Source of the DNA: DATLFP01 sp035540955 | GTDB taxonomy: Bacteria; Actinomycetota; Acidimicrobiia; Acidimicrobiales; CADCSY01 | Direction: 5' to 3' | Assembly (NCBI GenBank): GCA_035540955.1 | Contig: DATLFP010000158.1 | Span: 1 to 23,754 of the forward strand | DNA: 23,754 nucleotides | Shown here: positions 8,508-16,679 of the stretch, piece after piece | Position numbering within the stretch: position 1 is the stretch's first letter | How the letters are laid out: each line of letters starts with the position of its first letter | Notes under the pieces: generated by a model | Databases searched by the model: none | Seen by the model: only the letters and a program-made list of their open reading frames with translations | Told to the model about the DNA's origin: nothing | Program-made: the position numbers and the translations under genes

Positions 8508-9203
8508 CTACCCGGTGACCGGGCTGCCGGCTCGGACCACGGGGAACTGGCGGGAGTCGTCGTCCTGGGGGCGGGGATCGAACGCGGTGCTTCCCTCGGC
8601 GCAGTACTGGAGGATGTACGCCTTGCGCACCCCCGCCGTCCGGTTCGGCCCGGTGCGGTGGGGTGTGAGCGACGAGAAGCAGATGACGTCGCCCACCTTT
8701 GCCTGGACCGGCTCGGGCCCGTACCGGTCGGCGTCGTCGACGCAGCGCCAGCCGTCGCCCGTCCACCAGTGCTTGAGGGTGCCGCCGGTGTGCAGGCCGG
8801 GGATGATCCACGGGCAGCCGTTGTCGATCGTCGCGTCGACGAGCGGCACCCAGCACGTGAGGTAGTGCTGCGGGAGGGTGAAGGTGTACCCGGTGTCCTG
8901 GTGCCAGGGGAACTCCCGGTCGGGCTCGGGGTGCTTGTACACGGCCTGGTCCCAGTAGATCCGCACATCGGGACCGACGAAGTCGGCGGCGAGCCGGGCG
9001 AAGACCTCCGAGGTGGCGAAGCGCTTGAGCACCGCCGACCGCCCGACGATCAGCTCGGTGAAGGTGATGGCGCCGGCGGCGTTGATGTCGGGACGGGCGT
9101 GCTCGCGCGACCGCAGCTGCTCGTGCCGCTCGGCCTCGAAGGCATCGATCTCGTCGCGCACCGCCGCGACGTCGATGGGGTCGAGGACGCGGCCTGCCGT
9201 CAC
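8508..9203 (-). CDS. Phytanoyl-CoA dioxygenase (PhyH) family oxygenase
   Basis: A 231-residue Fe(II)/2-oxoglutarate-dependent oxygenase of the PhyH family, which hydroxylates varied small-molecule substrates. The facial triad is visible as His101-x-Asp103 in FPWHQDTGY and distal His182 in SSLTPHRTGPN, with Arg193 (VRKAYILQY) as the likely 2-oxoglutarate anchor. The double-stranded beta-helix core spans about 80-200 and includes WVPLVDATIDNGCPWIIPGLH, a typical PhyH segment. The substrate is unknown and the neighbours do not define a pathway. The start is GTG 9203 with no clear ribosome-binding site. It is divergent from the ABC exporter operon with only 22 nt between start codons, so promoters must overlap. 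A small palindrome CCCGGT-G-ACCGGG (8511-8523) lies in its last codons and could help termination between the convergent genes. Confidence 0.88.
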   Translation of the reverse strand: MTAGRVLDPIDVAAVRDEIDAFEAERHEQLRSREHARPDINAAGAITFTELIVGRSAVLKRFATSEVFARLAADFVGPDVRIYWDQAVYKHPEPDREFPWHQDTGYTFTLPQHYLTCWVPLVDATIDNGCPWIIPGLHTGGTLKHWWTGDGWRCVDDADRYGPEPVQAKVGDVICFSSLTPHRTGPNRTAGVRKAYILQYCAEGSTAFDPRPQDDDSRQFPVVRAGSPVTG

Positions 9204-9213
9204 GCCGCGGGCC

Positions 9214-9219
9214 TACCCT
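9214..9219 (+). promoter_or_regulatory. -10 hexamer of leaderless ABC exporter promoter
   Basis: TACCCT ends exactly 6 nt before GTG 9226, placing the predicted transcription start at the start codon. There is no Shine-Dalgarno sequence in front of this GTG. Confidence 0.5.
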
Positions 9220-9225
9220 GCCGCC

Positions 9226-11040
9226 GTGCTCGAACGGCTGCGCGCGCGGCAGGAGTGGAAGTTCTTCGGGGTGCTGCCCAGGGCCGACGGGCGTCTGGCC
9301 GCCGCGTGGTGGGTCGTGCTCGTGCTCCGCGGGGCGCTGCCGGCCGCCTTCGCGGTGGCGATGGGGGCGCTCGTCGGCGCCGTGCAGCGCGGCGACCCGC
9401 TGGCCGGTCCGCTGGTGGCGATCGGTGTCGTCTTCGTCCTCCTCCAGGTGCTCAACCCCGTCCACACGGCGATCAGCGCCAACCTCGGCGACCGCACCGC
9501 GGCATGGCTCTACGACGAGCTGACCGACGCCTGTGTCGAGCCCCCGGGGATGGGTCACCTCGAAGACCCCGACCTCACCAACGATCTCCAGGTCGCCCGG
9601 GAGTTCGACCTCGGCATGACCGGGCCGCCGCTGTCGATCTCCCTCGACTTCATCGCCGGCGGGCTCGTGCAGATGTTCGGGGGGCTGGCCTCGGCCGCCG
9701 TCCTGGTCGGCTACTCGTGGTGGGCGCCGCTGGTGCTTGCCGGCGCGTGGTTGGCCACGCACTGGTTGCTGAAGGAGAGCGCCATCTGGCGCGACCGCAA
9801 CACCGAGGAGGTCCGGTCGGCTCAGCGCGACGCCGACTACGCCTACCGGCTCGCCGTCGACCCCCCGGCGGCCAAGGAGCTGCGGATGTTCGGGCTCGCC
9901 GAGTGGACCATCGACCGGTTCGTCGACCGCCGCACGACGCTGCACAAGCTGCAGTACCAGGCGACGCGGATGCGCGAGCGGTCGGTGCTGTCGAGCCTGC
10001 TGCTCGTCGCCGCCGCCAACGCGCTCGTGTTCTGGGCGCTCGCGTCGTCGGTCATCGACGGCGACCTCGACCTCGGCGCCGTCGTCATCTACGCCCAGGC
10101 CGCCATCGGCACGTCGATGATCGCGTTCGGCGGGCTCAACTGGGCGCTCGACGGCGCCGCCGCGCCCGTCGCCGCCGTCCTGCGACTCGAGCCGGCGATG
10201 GGCCCGGCCGGCGCGCTCGTGCGCGGCGATCGTCCGGCCGCGGACATGCCGGCGCGCGAGATCCGCTTCCGCGACCTCACCTTCGCCTACCCGCAGGGCG
10301 ACGGCCATCCCGTGCTCGACGGGTTCGACCTCACCATCCCCGCCGGCTCGTCGCTCGCCATCGTCGGTCAGAACGGCGCCGGGAAGACGACGCTGGCCAA
10401 GCTGCTCTGCCGGCTGTACGACCCGCAGACGGGCGTCATCGAGATCGACGGCGTCGACGTGCGCGAGCTCGACCTCGAGGGGTGGCGCCAGCGGGTCACC
10501 GCCGTCTTCCAGGACTTCATCCGGTTCGAGCGGTCGCTGCGCGAGAACGTGGCGCCGCGCCGCGCCCCCGACGACGTGGTGCTCGCCGCCCTCGAGCAGG
10601 CGGGCGCCGCCGGGCTGGCGTCGCTCGACACGATCCTCGCCAAGGGCTACACGGGTGGCACCGATCTGTCGGGGGGCCAGTGGCAGCGGGTGGCGCTGGC
10701 GCGTGCGCTGTGCGCCGTGCAGCTGGGGGCCGGCGTGGTGCTGCTCGACGAGCCCACCGCGCAGCTCGACGTGCGGGGCGAGGCGGAGATCTTCGACCGC
10801 ATCCTCGCCGCCACCCGTCACTGCACGACCATCCTCATCTCCCACCGGTTCTCGACGGTGCGCCACGCCGACCGGATCTGCGTGCTCGAGCACGGGCGGG
10901 TGATCGAGCTCGGCTCCCACACCGAGCTGATGGCGCTCGGCGGCCGGTACCGGACCATGTTCGACCTGCAGGCCCAGCGCTTCGCCGCCGGCCAGGCGCT
11001 TCCCGGCGAGGAGGAGGTGGAGCTCGATGCCCTCGCTTGA
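9226..11040 (+). CDS. ABC exporter half-transporter, subunit 1 (TMD-NBD)
   Basis: A 604-residue type IV ABC exporter half: six predicted transmembrane helices in about 25-320 followed by one nucleotide-binding domain. Walker A GQNGAGKTTL (381-390), canonical signature LSGGQ (481-485), Walker B VVLLDEPTA with Asp508 and Glu509, and H-loop SHRFSTVR are all intact. The coupling-helix region AAKELRMFGLAEW resembles exporters found with lanthipeptide and other peptide clusters, but no precursor peptide or maturation gene is visible here, so the cargo is unknown. GTG 9226 is chosen over an upstream in-frame ATG at 9013 because the longer version lies inside the divergent PhyH gene and the shorter one has a leaderless promoter and matches its partner's length. 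The stop overlaps the start of the second half-transporter by 14 nt, so the two are translationally coupled and probably form a heterodimer. Confidence 0.88.
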   Translation: MLERLRARQEWKFFGVLPRADGRLAAAWWVVLVLRGALPAAFAVAMGALVGAVQRGDPLAGPLVAIGVVFVLLQVLNPVHTAISANLGDRTAAWLYDELTDACVEPPGMGHLEDPDLTNDLQVAREFDLGMTGPPLSISLDFIAGGLVQMFGGLASAAVLVGYSWWAPLVLAGAWLATHWLLKESAIWRDRNTEEVRSAQRDADYAYRLAVDPPAAKELRMFGLAEWTIDRFVDRRTTLHKLQYQATRMRERSVLSSLLLVAAANALVFWALASSVIDGDLDLGAVVIYAQAAIGTSMIAFGGLNWALDGAAAPVAAVLRLEPAMGPAGALVRGDRPAADMPAREIRFRDLTFAYPQGDGHPVLDGFDLTIPAGSSLAIVGQNGAGKTTLAKLLCRLYDPQTGVIEIDGVDVRELDLEGWRQRVTAVFQDFIRFERSLRENVAPRRAPDDVVLAALEQAGAAGLASLDTILAKGYTGGTDLSGGQWQRVALARALCAVQLGAGVVLLDEPTAQLDVRGEAEIFDRILAATRHCTTILISHRFSTVRHADRICVLEHGRVIELGSHTELMALGGRYRTMFDLQAQRFAAGQALPGEEEVELDALA

Positions 11041-12841
11041 CGGCAGGGAGAAGACGGTCGACGAGGAGCTGCCGCCGGCGCTGTCGTCGATGTGGCGGCT
11101 GTGCAAGCTGGGCTACGCCCACGAGCCGGCACTGATGCTCGTGGCCTTCCTCCTGTCGCTGCTGGCGGCCCTCCCCGACGCGCTGCTGGCGGTGTGGCTC
11201 AAGGTGCTCGGCCAGGGCGTGATCGAGGGCCGCACCGGGCTCGTGTGGACCGCCGTGTTCGGCCTCGCCCTGTCGGCGACCGCCACGTGGTTCCTCAACA
11301 CGGTGTCGACCCGCGTGCAGCGCCGGTTCCGCGACCGCGTGACCATCGCCCTCGAGTCCCACGTCGCCCGGCTGCAGGCATCGGTGCCGACCGTCGCCCA
11401 TCACGAGCGTCCCGAGCACCTCGACCGGCTGGCCGTGCTGCGCGACCAGATCTTCGTGCTCGACCACATGTACATGTCGGTGTTCTCCACCGCCGGGTGG
11501 ATCCTGCGGCTCGGCGTCACGGTGGGGCTGCTCGCCTCGATCCACCCGGCGTTGATCCTCCTCGCCGTGTTCGCGCTGCCGACCGTCGCCACCTCGTCGT
11601 GGCGCCCGGCCGTCGAGCGGGTGGCGCAGGAGCGGGGCGCGCAGTCCGACCGGTTGGCCCGCCACCTGTTCACGACCGCCACCACCGCGCCGCCGGGCAA
11701 GGAGGTGCGGGTCACCGGGATCGGGCCCCGCCTCGCCGCCGACCGTCGGGAGGCATGGGAGCACTGGTACGGCCTGGTCTCGGTCGCCCGCTGGCGCTCG
11801 GCGGTCTGGCACACGCTCGGGTGGGCGATCTTCGGCGCCGGGTTCGTGGGCGCCGTGGTCTACGTGGCGTCCGGGCTCGACGCCCCGCCAGCCGATGTGC
11901 TGCTGGTGCTCGCCGCCGGCTCGCGCCTGTCGGCCTACATCGGCGCCACGGTCGGGGAGATCGGCTTCCTGCGGGGCATCTGGATGGACGGCTCCCGGCG
12001 GCTGGCGTGGCTGGAGGACTACGCCGCCGCACTGCGGGCTGACGCCGACGTGCCGGTGCCCGACCGGCTCACCGAGGGCATCCGGTTGGAGTCGGTGTCC
12101 TTCGCGTATCCCGGCACCGACCGCCTCGTGCTCGACGACGTCGACCTGGTGCTGCCGGCGGGCGCCGTGGTGGCGGTCGTGGGGGAGAACGGCGCCGGGA
12201 AGACGACGCTCGTGAAGCTCCTGTCGAAGCTCTACGAGCCGACGCGCGGCCGCATCCTGGTCGACGGCGCGGAGCTTGGTCGCATGCCGGTCGACGAGTG
12301 GCGGGCGCGGCTGGCCGGCGCGTACCAGGACTTCTTCCGGTTCGAGCTCCGGGCCCGGCACAGCGTGGGGGTGGGCGACGTGCCCCGCCTCGACGACGGG
12401 CCCGCGGTCACGACCGCGGTGGGCCGGGCCGGGGCCGGCGATGTGCTCGAGCAGCTCGCGGCCGGGCTCGACACCCAGCTCGGGCCGACGTGGCCGGGCG
12501 GGGTCGAGGTGTCGTTCGGGCAGTGGCAGAAGCTGGCCCTGGCGCGGGGGTTCATGCGCGACGAGCCCCTGCTGCTGGTGCTCGACGAGCCGACCGCCGC
12601 GCTCGACGCTGAGACCGAGCACGCGCTGTTCGAGCGCTATGCCGAGGGGGCGCGGCGGGCGGCCGAGTCCGGTCGCATCACCGTGCTCGTGTCGCACCGG
12701 TTCTCGACGGTGCGCATGGCCGACCTCATCGTCGTGCTCGATGGCGCCCGTGTGGTCGACGTCGGCACCCACGACGAGCTCATGGCGCGAGGCGGCCAGT
12801 ACGCCGAGCTCTACGACATCCAGGCATCCGCCTACCGCTGA
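11027..12841 (+). CDS. ABC exporter half-transporter, subunit 2 (TMD-NBD, degenerate signature)
   Basis: A 604-residue half-exporter, the same length as its upstream partner. A transmembrane domain (six helices, about 30-320) precedes the NBD with Walker A GENGAGKTT (386-394), Walker B LLLVLDEPTA (Asp520, Glu521) and H-loop SHRFSTVR. The signature motif is degenerate: VSFGQ (495-499) instead of LSGGQ. In heterodimeric exporters one of the two ATP sites usually carries degenerate residues, so this supports pairing with the preceding gene. ATG 11027 has an upstream GAGGAGGTGGAG ribosome-binding region and overlaps the upstream coding sequence by 14 nt. The substrate is unknown; lipid, peptide or drug export are all possible. 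A hairpin cluster after the stop likely ends the operon. Confidence 0.88.
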   Translation: MPSLDGREKTVDEELPPALSSMWRLCKLGYAHEPALMLVAFLLSLLAALPDALLAVWLKVLGQGVIEGRTGLVWTAVFGLALSATATWFLNTVSTRVQRRFRDRVTIALESHVARLQASVPTVAHHERPEHLDRLAVLRDQIFVLDHMYMSVFSTAGWILRLGVTVGLLASIHPALILLAVFALPTVATSSWRPAVERVAQERGAQSDRLARHLFTTATTAPPGKEVRVTGIGPRLAADRREAWEHWYGLVSVARWRSAVWHTLGWAIFGAGFVGAVVYVASGLDAPPADVLLVLAAGSRLSAYIGATVGEIGFLRGIWMDGSRRLAWLEDYAAALRADADVPVPDRLTEGIRLESVSFAYPGTDRLVLDDVDLVLPAGAVVAVVGENGAGKTTLVKLLSKLYEPTRGRILVDGAELGRMPVDEWRARLAGAYQDFFRFELRARHSVGVGDVPRLDDGPAVTTAVGRAGAGDVLEQLAAGLDTQLGPTWPGGVEVSFGQWQKLALARGFMRDEPLLLVLDEPTAALDAETEHALFERYAEGARRAAESGRITVLVSHRFSTVRMADLIVVLDGARVVDVGTHDELMARGGQYAELYDIQASAYR

Positions 12842-12847
12842 GCAGCT

Positions 12848-12875
12848 CCGAGTTTCTCGGCGCACGCGAGCGTGC
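12848..12875. terminator. Paired hairpins between convergent ABC and AlkB-like genes
   Basis: Two perfect hairpins lie back to back: CCGAG-TTT-CTCGG (12848-12860) and GCACGC-GA-GCGTGC (12862-12875). A further CCGAGAA at 12894-12900 can pair instead with TTCTCGG (12854-12860), enclosing the second hairpin. No T-tract. Position in the 69-nt convergent gap supports a bidirectional terminator. Confidence 0.5.
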
Positions 12876-12910
12876 TCTACACGTCTGGGTGCTCCGAGAA
12901 GCCAGTGGGG

Positions 12911-13546
12911 TCAGGGGCGGGAGAAGCGGAGGGGGGCGCGGTAGCCGGCGGTGACCTCCTGGCGGCCGGTGCGCGACGTCCACCGCCACTGGACCGAGAT
13001 GCGGCCGCCGACCCGCCGGTCGCGGAGCTGGGGGACCGAGTGCTCCCAGCCCAGCTGGCAGGTGCCGCCCATCACCATGAGGTCGCCGGGACCGGGCTGC
13101 AGATCGTGGGTGGCACCCTTGTTCTCGAGCTCGTGGGCGTGACGGTTGGCGCGCGGTCGCAGGTACCAGGGCCGGCGGGCGCCGAGCGTGACGAGGGCGA
13201 TGACCGTGTTCTCGCACCACTTCATGTCGCGGTCGCGGTGGAAGGCCTGCCCGTCGCGCCCGTCGCGGTAGTACGCCAGCGCGAAGCCGTCGGGGAAGCG
13301 GACCCGGTAGTGGCGCTCGAGCTGTCGCTGCGCGTCGACCAGCGCCGGGTGCTGCTGCGCGCTCGGCCCCCACGCCCCCATGCGAGGTTCCTCGACCCAG
13401 CGCTCGTAGCGCCACAGACGGCCCTGTCGCCACTCGCTCCGGGCGAGCACCTCCTCGTACACCGCGTCGGCGTCGGCCAGCCAGCCGCGGGCGACGTCGA
13501 CCCACGCGGTGTCGTCGAGCCACAGGCGCTCGATCGCCGCCTCCAT
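12911..13546 (-). CDS. AlkB-like Fe(II)/2-oxoglutarate-dependent dioxygenase
   Basis: A 211-residue AlkB-family protein. These enzymes oxidatively remove alkyl groups from nucleic acid bases, though some members act on RNA or protein. The iron triad is visible as His103-x-Asp105 in FHRDRDMKW and His169 in LGWEHSVPQ, with Arg182 and Arg188 in GRISVQWRWTSR where AlkB proteins hold 2-oxoglutarate. The segment LGARRPWYLRPR and the PGDLMVMGGTCQ strand fit the AlkB core. The start is ATG 13546, preceded by TACCGT 7 nt upstream, so the gene likely has its own leaderless promoter; a GTG immediately before the ATG is an alternative. It lies 35 nt after the PNPOx-like gene on the same strand and may also be read from that promoter. 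It converges with the ABC exporter operon. Whether it truly repairs DNA is not provable from sequence. Confidence 0.85.
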   Translation of the reverse strand: MEAAIERLWLDDTAWVDVARGWLADADAVYEEVLARSEWRQGRLWRYERWVEEPRMGAWGPSAQQHPALVDAQRQLERHYRVRFPDGFALAYYRDGRDGQAFHRDRDMKWCENTVIALVTLGARRPWYLRPRANRHAHELENKGATHDLQPGPGDLMVMGGTCQLGWEHSVPQLRDRRVGGRISVQWRWTSRTGRQEVTAGYRAPLRFSRP

Positions 13547-13553
13547 CACCGGG

Positions 13554-13559
13554 ACGGTA
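13554..13559 (-). promoter_or_regulatory. -10 hexamer of leaderless alkB-like promoter
   Basis: Minus-strand TACCGT ends 7 nt before ATG 13546; the same hexamer precedes pyruvate kinase. Confidence 0.4.
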
Positions 13560-13581
13560 CCGACGTCGCGTGACGGGTCGG

Positions 13582-14049
13582 CTACTTCCGCCAGCTCTGG
13601 GCGTTGGCGAAGTCGAGGGCGCGGATCACCCGGAGGGCGGTCGGGTCGAGCCGGAGGGCGCCGAAGCCCGGCGAGGTCGGCTCGTCCCACCCGGGGACGA
13701 TCGACGGGTCGTAGCCCACCGGCGCCGGTGCGTCCTTGTAGCGGTTCCACAGCCAGGTCCGGGTCTCGTCGTCGTTGTGCCACGACGCCTCGGCGTCGGC
13801 GGTGGCGACGTCGTGGGAGGGGTCCCAGTAGGTGAGCGACACGAGCGGCGTCGACGCCAGGTGCGCCGCCTTCGGCGACTGCGGGCCGGTGGCGATCCAC
13901 CCGACGAGGGTGGTGCCGTCCCACTCCCAGATCGGGTGGAGGATGCGGGTCCGGGGACGGCCCTTGGGGTCGACGGTGGCCACCGTGCACCACATGATGC
14001 GGTGGGCGATCTCCACGAAGGCGGGCGCGAGGTCAGGGAGCGAGGTCAC
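13582..14049 (-). CDS. Pyridoxamine 5'-phosphate oxidase-related (PNPOx-like) flavin or F420-binding protein
   Basis: A 155-residue small beta-barrel protein of the PNPOx-like superfamily. The N-terminal stretch HRIMWCTVATVDPKGRPRTRILHPIWEWDG is the characteristic strand-turn-strand of this fold, followed by SPKAAHLASTPLVSLTYWDP. Members bind FMN, F420 or heme and reduce diverse substrates; there is not enough here to say which cofactor or to claim a role in vitamin B6 synthesis. The start GTG 14049 sits 6 nt after AATGCT, a weaker match to the leaderless -10 pattern; there is no clear ribosome-binding site. It lies 47 nt downstream of the aminotransferase gene on the same strand and 35 nt upstream of the AlkB-like gene, so the three may form one transcription unit. 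Confidence 0.8.
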   Translation of the reverse strand: MTSLPDLAPAFVEIAHRIMWCTVATVDPKGRPRTRILHPIWEWDGTTLVGWIATGPQSPKAAHLASTPLVSLTYWDPSHDVATADAEASWHNDDETRTWLWNRYKDAPAPVGYDPSIVPGWDEPTSPGFGALRLDPTALRVIRALDFANAQSWRK

Positions 14050-14096
14050 GACCGCAGCATTGCGCGTTCCCGGCGCCCGAGCGGGTCGGGTCGCGA

Positions 14097-15146
14097 TCAG
14101 ACCGGGAGCATCCAGCCGAAGCGGTCCTCGGCCCGGCCCTCCTGGATGGCGACCAGCGCTTCCCGCAGCTGCAGGGTGATCGGTCCCGGGGTGCCGTCGC
14201 CCATCGTGCATGACCCCGACGCGGTGGTGAGCCGACCGATGGGGGCGACGACGGCGGCGGTGCCGCACGCGAACGCCTCGGTGACGCGGCCGTCGCGGGC
14301 GCCGGCCAGCCACTCGTCGGCGGCGATCGGTGCCTCGCGCACGGTGTGACCGAGGGCCTGCGCCAGCTCGATGAGCGAGGCGCGGGTGATGCCGTCGAGG
14401 ATGGTGTCGGAGATGGGCGGGGTGACGAGCTCGCCGTCGCGCACGACGAACGCGTTCATGCCGCTGAGCTCCTCGACGTACCGGTGCTCGATGGCGTCGA
14501 GCCACACGACCTCGTCGAACCCCTCGGCCACGGCGTCCGACTTCGTCCGGAGGCTGGCGGAGTAGTTCGCCGGGCACTTGGCGGCGCCGAGCCCGCCCGG
14601 GGCCGCCCGCACCTCCGCGTCGGCGGTGCGCACCGAGATGGGCCGGACCCCGCCGGGGAAGAACGTGTCGACCGGCGACGCGATCACCGCGAACAAGAGC
14701 TCGGTCGCGGCGCGCACGCCGAGGTTGGGCTCGGTGGCGATCGTGAACGGGCGCAGGTACAGGCTCTGGCCCGGCTTCGACGGCACCCAGCCGGCGTCGG
14801 CGGTGGTGAGCAGCCGGCACGCCTCGACGAACTGCTCGACCGGGAGCTCGGGCATCGCCATCCGGTGGGCCGAGCGGTTGAACCGCGCTCCGTTGGCCTC
14901 GGGCCGGAAGAGCGCCACCGAGCCGTCGGGCTGGCGGTAGGCCTTGAGCCCCTCGAAGATCGCCTGCCCGTAGTGCAGCACCATCGCCGCCGGGCTCAGG
15001 GTGAGGTCGGTCAGCGGCCCGAGGGAGAGCGCCGACCACCCGCCGTCGGCGAACCGGGCGGTGACCAGGTGATCGGTGAGGTGGCGGCCGAACCCGGGGT
15101 CGGCGAGGACGGCGGTGCGGCGGTCGGTGGCGGTCGTCGGGGCCAT
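14097..15146 (-). CDS. ilvE: Branched-chain amino acid aminotransferase
   Basis: A PLP-dependent fold-type IV aminotransferase of 349 residues, normal for IlvE. It interconverts Leu, Ile and Val with their 2-oxo acids using 2-oxoglutarate/glutamate. The Schiff-base lysine is Lys190 in GAAKCPANYSASLR, within the family pattern GxxKxxxNY. Other family segments: LHYGQAIFEGLKAYR near 57-71, RFNRSAHRMAMP, YLRPFTIATEPNLGV, and DGITRASLIELAQ with FACGTAAVVAPIG near the C terminus. The length and the LHYGQAIFEGLKAY form favour ilvE over D-amino-acid aminotransferase. ATG 15146 has a GAGGAG about 13 nt upstream, rather far for a ribosome-binding site. It is divergent from a MocR-type regulator, itself an aminotransferase-like PLP protein, and the gap contains nested inverted repeats, suggesting that the regulator controls this gene. 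Confidence 0.92.
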   Translation of the reverse strand: MAPTTATDRRTAVLADPGFGRHLTDHLVTARFADGGWSALSLGPLTDLTLSPAAMVLHYGQAIFEGLKAYRQPDGSVALFRPEANGARFNRSAHRMAMPELPVEQFVEACRLLTTADAGWVPSKPGQSLYLRPFTIATEPNLGVRAATELLFAVIASPVDTFFPGGVRPISVRTADAEVRAAPGGLGAAKCPANYSASLRTKSDAVAEGFDEVVWLDAIEHRYVEELSGMNAFVVRDGELVTPPISDTILDGITRASLIELAQALGHTVREAPIAADEWLAGARDGRVTEAFACGTAAVVAPIGRLTTASGSCTMGDGTPGPITLQLREALVAIQEGRAEDRFGWMLPV

Positions 15147-15152
15147 GGATAG

Positions 15153-15204
15153 ACCACTACTCCTCTTTGGCCTTGTAACTCAAGGTCCAATACGGCAAAG
15201 TGGT
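15153..15204. promoter_or_regulatory. Nested inverted repeats in the ilvE/MocR divergent intergenic region
   Basis: TTGGCCTTG (15167-15175) and CAAGGTCCAA (15181-15190) form an inverted repeat with one extra base around TAACT. Outside it lie CTTTG (15165-15169) with CAAAG (15196-15200), and ACCACT (15153-15158) with AGTGGT (15199-15204). CAAAGT (15196-15201), 8 nt before the regulator's ATG, could be its -10. Symmetric sites between a MocR regulator and a divergent gene are plausible operators. Confidence 0.4.
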
Positions 15205-15209
15205 CGTCG

Positions 15210-16634
15210 ATGGACGCGGACCGGCTGGCGGCGCTGGTCGCCGGGTGGGAGCGCCCCGGCGTCTCCCTCAAGGCGGCGCTGGCCGATGTCCTCCGCCGGC
15301 TCGTCGTCGGCGGCGACCTCCCGCCCGGGGTGCGCCTTCCGGCGGAGCGGAAGCTGGCCGGCGAGCTGAACGTCAGTCGGGGCACCGTCGTCGCCGCCTA
15401 CGACGAGCTCCGGGCCGAGGACCTCCTCCGCTCCCGCCAGGGCAGCGGCACCGTGGTGGCCGGCGCCCCGCTGCGGCTGGGCACCCCCGCCGGCCGCGCC
15501 GGGCTCAACGCGGTGCTCGCCCCCGGCGTGCTCGGCACCGACCTCGGCCCCGGCGCCGTCGACCTCCGGGTGGCGGGGTGGTCGAGCGCCGACGATCTGC
15601 CGCGTGCCGCGTTCGTCGACGCCAGCCGGCGGTTGGCCGCGTCACCCGAGGGCCACGGGTGCTGGCCGGCGGGTCTGCCGGCACTGCGGGAGGCGATCGC
15701 CCGGCGGCTGAGCGCCCAGGGCCTCGCCACCGAGCCCGACGAGGTGCTCGTCACCACCGGCGCGCAGCAGGCCATCCACCTCGTCGCGCAGCTGGCGCTG
15801 CGCCCGGGCGACGCGGTGGCGGCCGAGGCGGTGACCTACCTGGGCGCCCTCGACGTGTTCGCCGCCGCCGGCGCCCGCACCCTGCCGGTGCCCTGCGGTC
15901 GCCGGGGCCCGACCGACCTGTCGGCGGTCGCCGACGCCCGGCTCCTCTACGTGATGCCCGGGTTCAACAACCCGACCGGGGTGGTCACCGACCTGCCGAC
16001 GCGCCAGCGCCTCGTCGCCGCCGCCACCGAGCGCGGTGTGCTCGTCGTCGACGACCAGGCGGTGGCCGAGACGTGGTTCGGTCCGGCGCTGCCGCCGATG
16101 CTCGCGACGCTCGCCCCGCCCACCCAGGTCGTCACCATCGGATCGATCAGCAAGATCATCTGGGGCGGGCTGCGGGTCGGCTGGCTGCGGGCGGCGCGGT
16201 CGATCATCGACCCGCTCACCCGGCTCAAGGGGCTGACCGACCTCGGGTCGTCGGTGCCGAGCCAGCTGGTCGCCGCCCACCTCGTCGACCGTCTCGACGA
16301 GTTCCGCGACGCCCGCCTCCCCGAGATCCGCCGCCGGCGCGACGCGCTCGTCGACGGCCTTCGGGCCGAGCTGCCGACGTGGCGGTTCGACGTGCCCGAC
16401 GGCGGCCTCGCGCTGTGGGTCGACATCGGCGTCGACGCCACCGAGTTCGCGTCGGTGGCCGCCGGCTTCGGCGTCGGCGTGCTCGCCGGGACCGCCAGCA
16501 GCGCCGACGGCAGCCACCGGACCCACCTCCGGCTCGGCTACGGCCTCGCGCCCGAGCGGCTCGCGGAAGGTGTGCGCCGGCTGGCCGCGGCGTGGGCGGC
16601 CCGGGAGTCCACCGGTCACCAGGCGGTGGTCTGA
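15210..16634 (+). CDS. MocR-type GntR-family regulator with aminotransferase-like domain
   Basis: 474 residues. The N-terminal winged helix of the GntR family (about 15-80: LKAALADVLRRLVVGGDLPPGVRLPAERKLA is followed by LNVSRGTVVAAYDELRAEDLLRSRQGSGT) is joined to a class I aminotransferase-like domain. PLP features are present: the NPTG motif in GFNNPTG, Asp in VLVVDDQA, and the lysine Lys315 in GSISKIIWGGLRVGW. MocR regulators use PLP or a PLP-amino acid adduct as effector and usually act on an adjacent, often divergent gene; here that gene is the branched-chain aminotransferase. The usual Pro-Tyr after the ring-binding Asp (DDPY) is Gln-Ala, suggesting a different substrate pocket. Regulatory versus catalytic activity cannot be separated from sequence. 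BipA follows on the same strand after 45 nt. Confidence 0.88.
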   Translation: MDADRLAALVAGWERPGVSLKAALADVLRRLVVGGDLPPGVRLPAERKLAGELNVSRGTVVAAYDELRAEDLLRSRQGSGTVVAGAPLRLGTPAGRAGLNAVLAPGVLGTDLGPGAVDLRVAGWSSADDLPRAAFVDASRRLAASPEGHGCWPAGLPALREAIARRLSAQGLATEPDEVLVTTGAQQAIHLVAQLALRPGDAVAAEAVTYLGALDVFAAAGARTLPVPCGRRGPTDLSAVADARLLYVMPGFNNPTGVVTDLPTRQRLVAAATERGVLVVDDQAVAETWFGPALPPMLATLAPPTQVVTIGSISKIIWGGLRVGWLRAARSIIDPLTRLKGLTDLGSSVPSQLVAAHLVDRLDEFRDARLPEIRRRRDALVDGLRAELPTWRFDVPDGGLALWVDIGVDATEFASVAAGFGVGVLAGTASSADGSHRTHLRLGYGLAPERLAEGVRRLAAAWAARESTGHQAVV

Positions 16635-16679
16635 ACCGGGGGGATGGGCTCCGCCGGCCGTAGGCTGGCTCGCCCCCCT

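Noticed and set aside
8377..11106. 909-codon minus-strand ORF across the PhyH and ABC genes
   Set aside because: It spans two well-supported genes and their promoters and shows no recognisable domain; GC-driven shadow.
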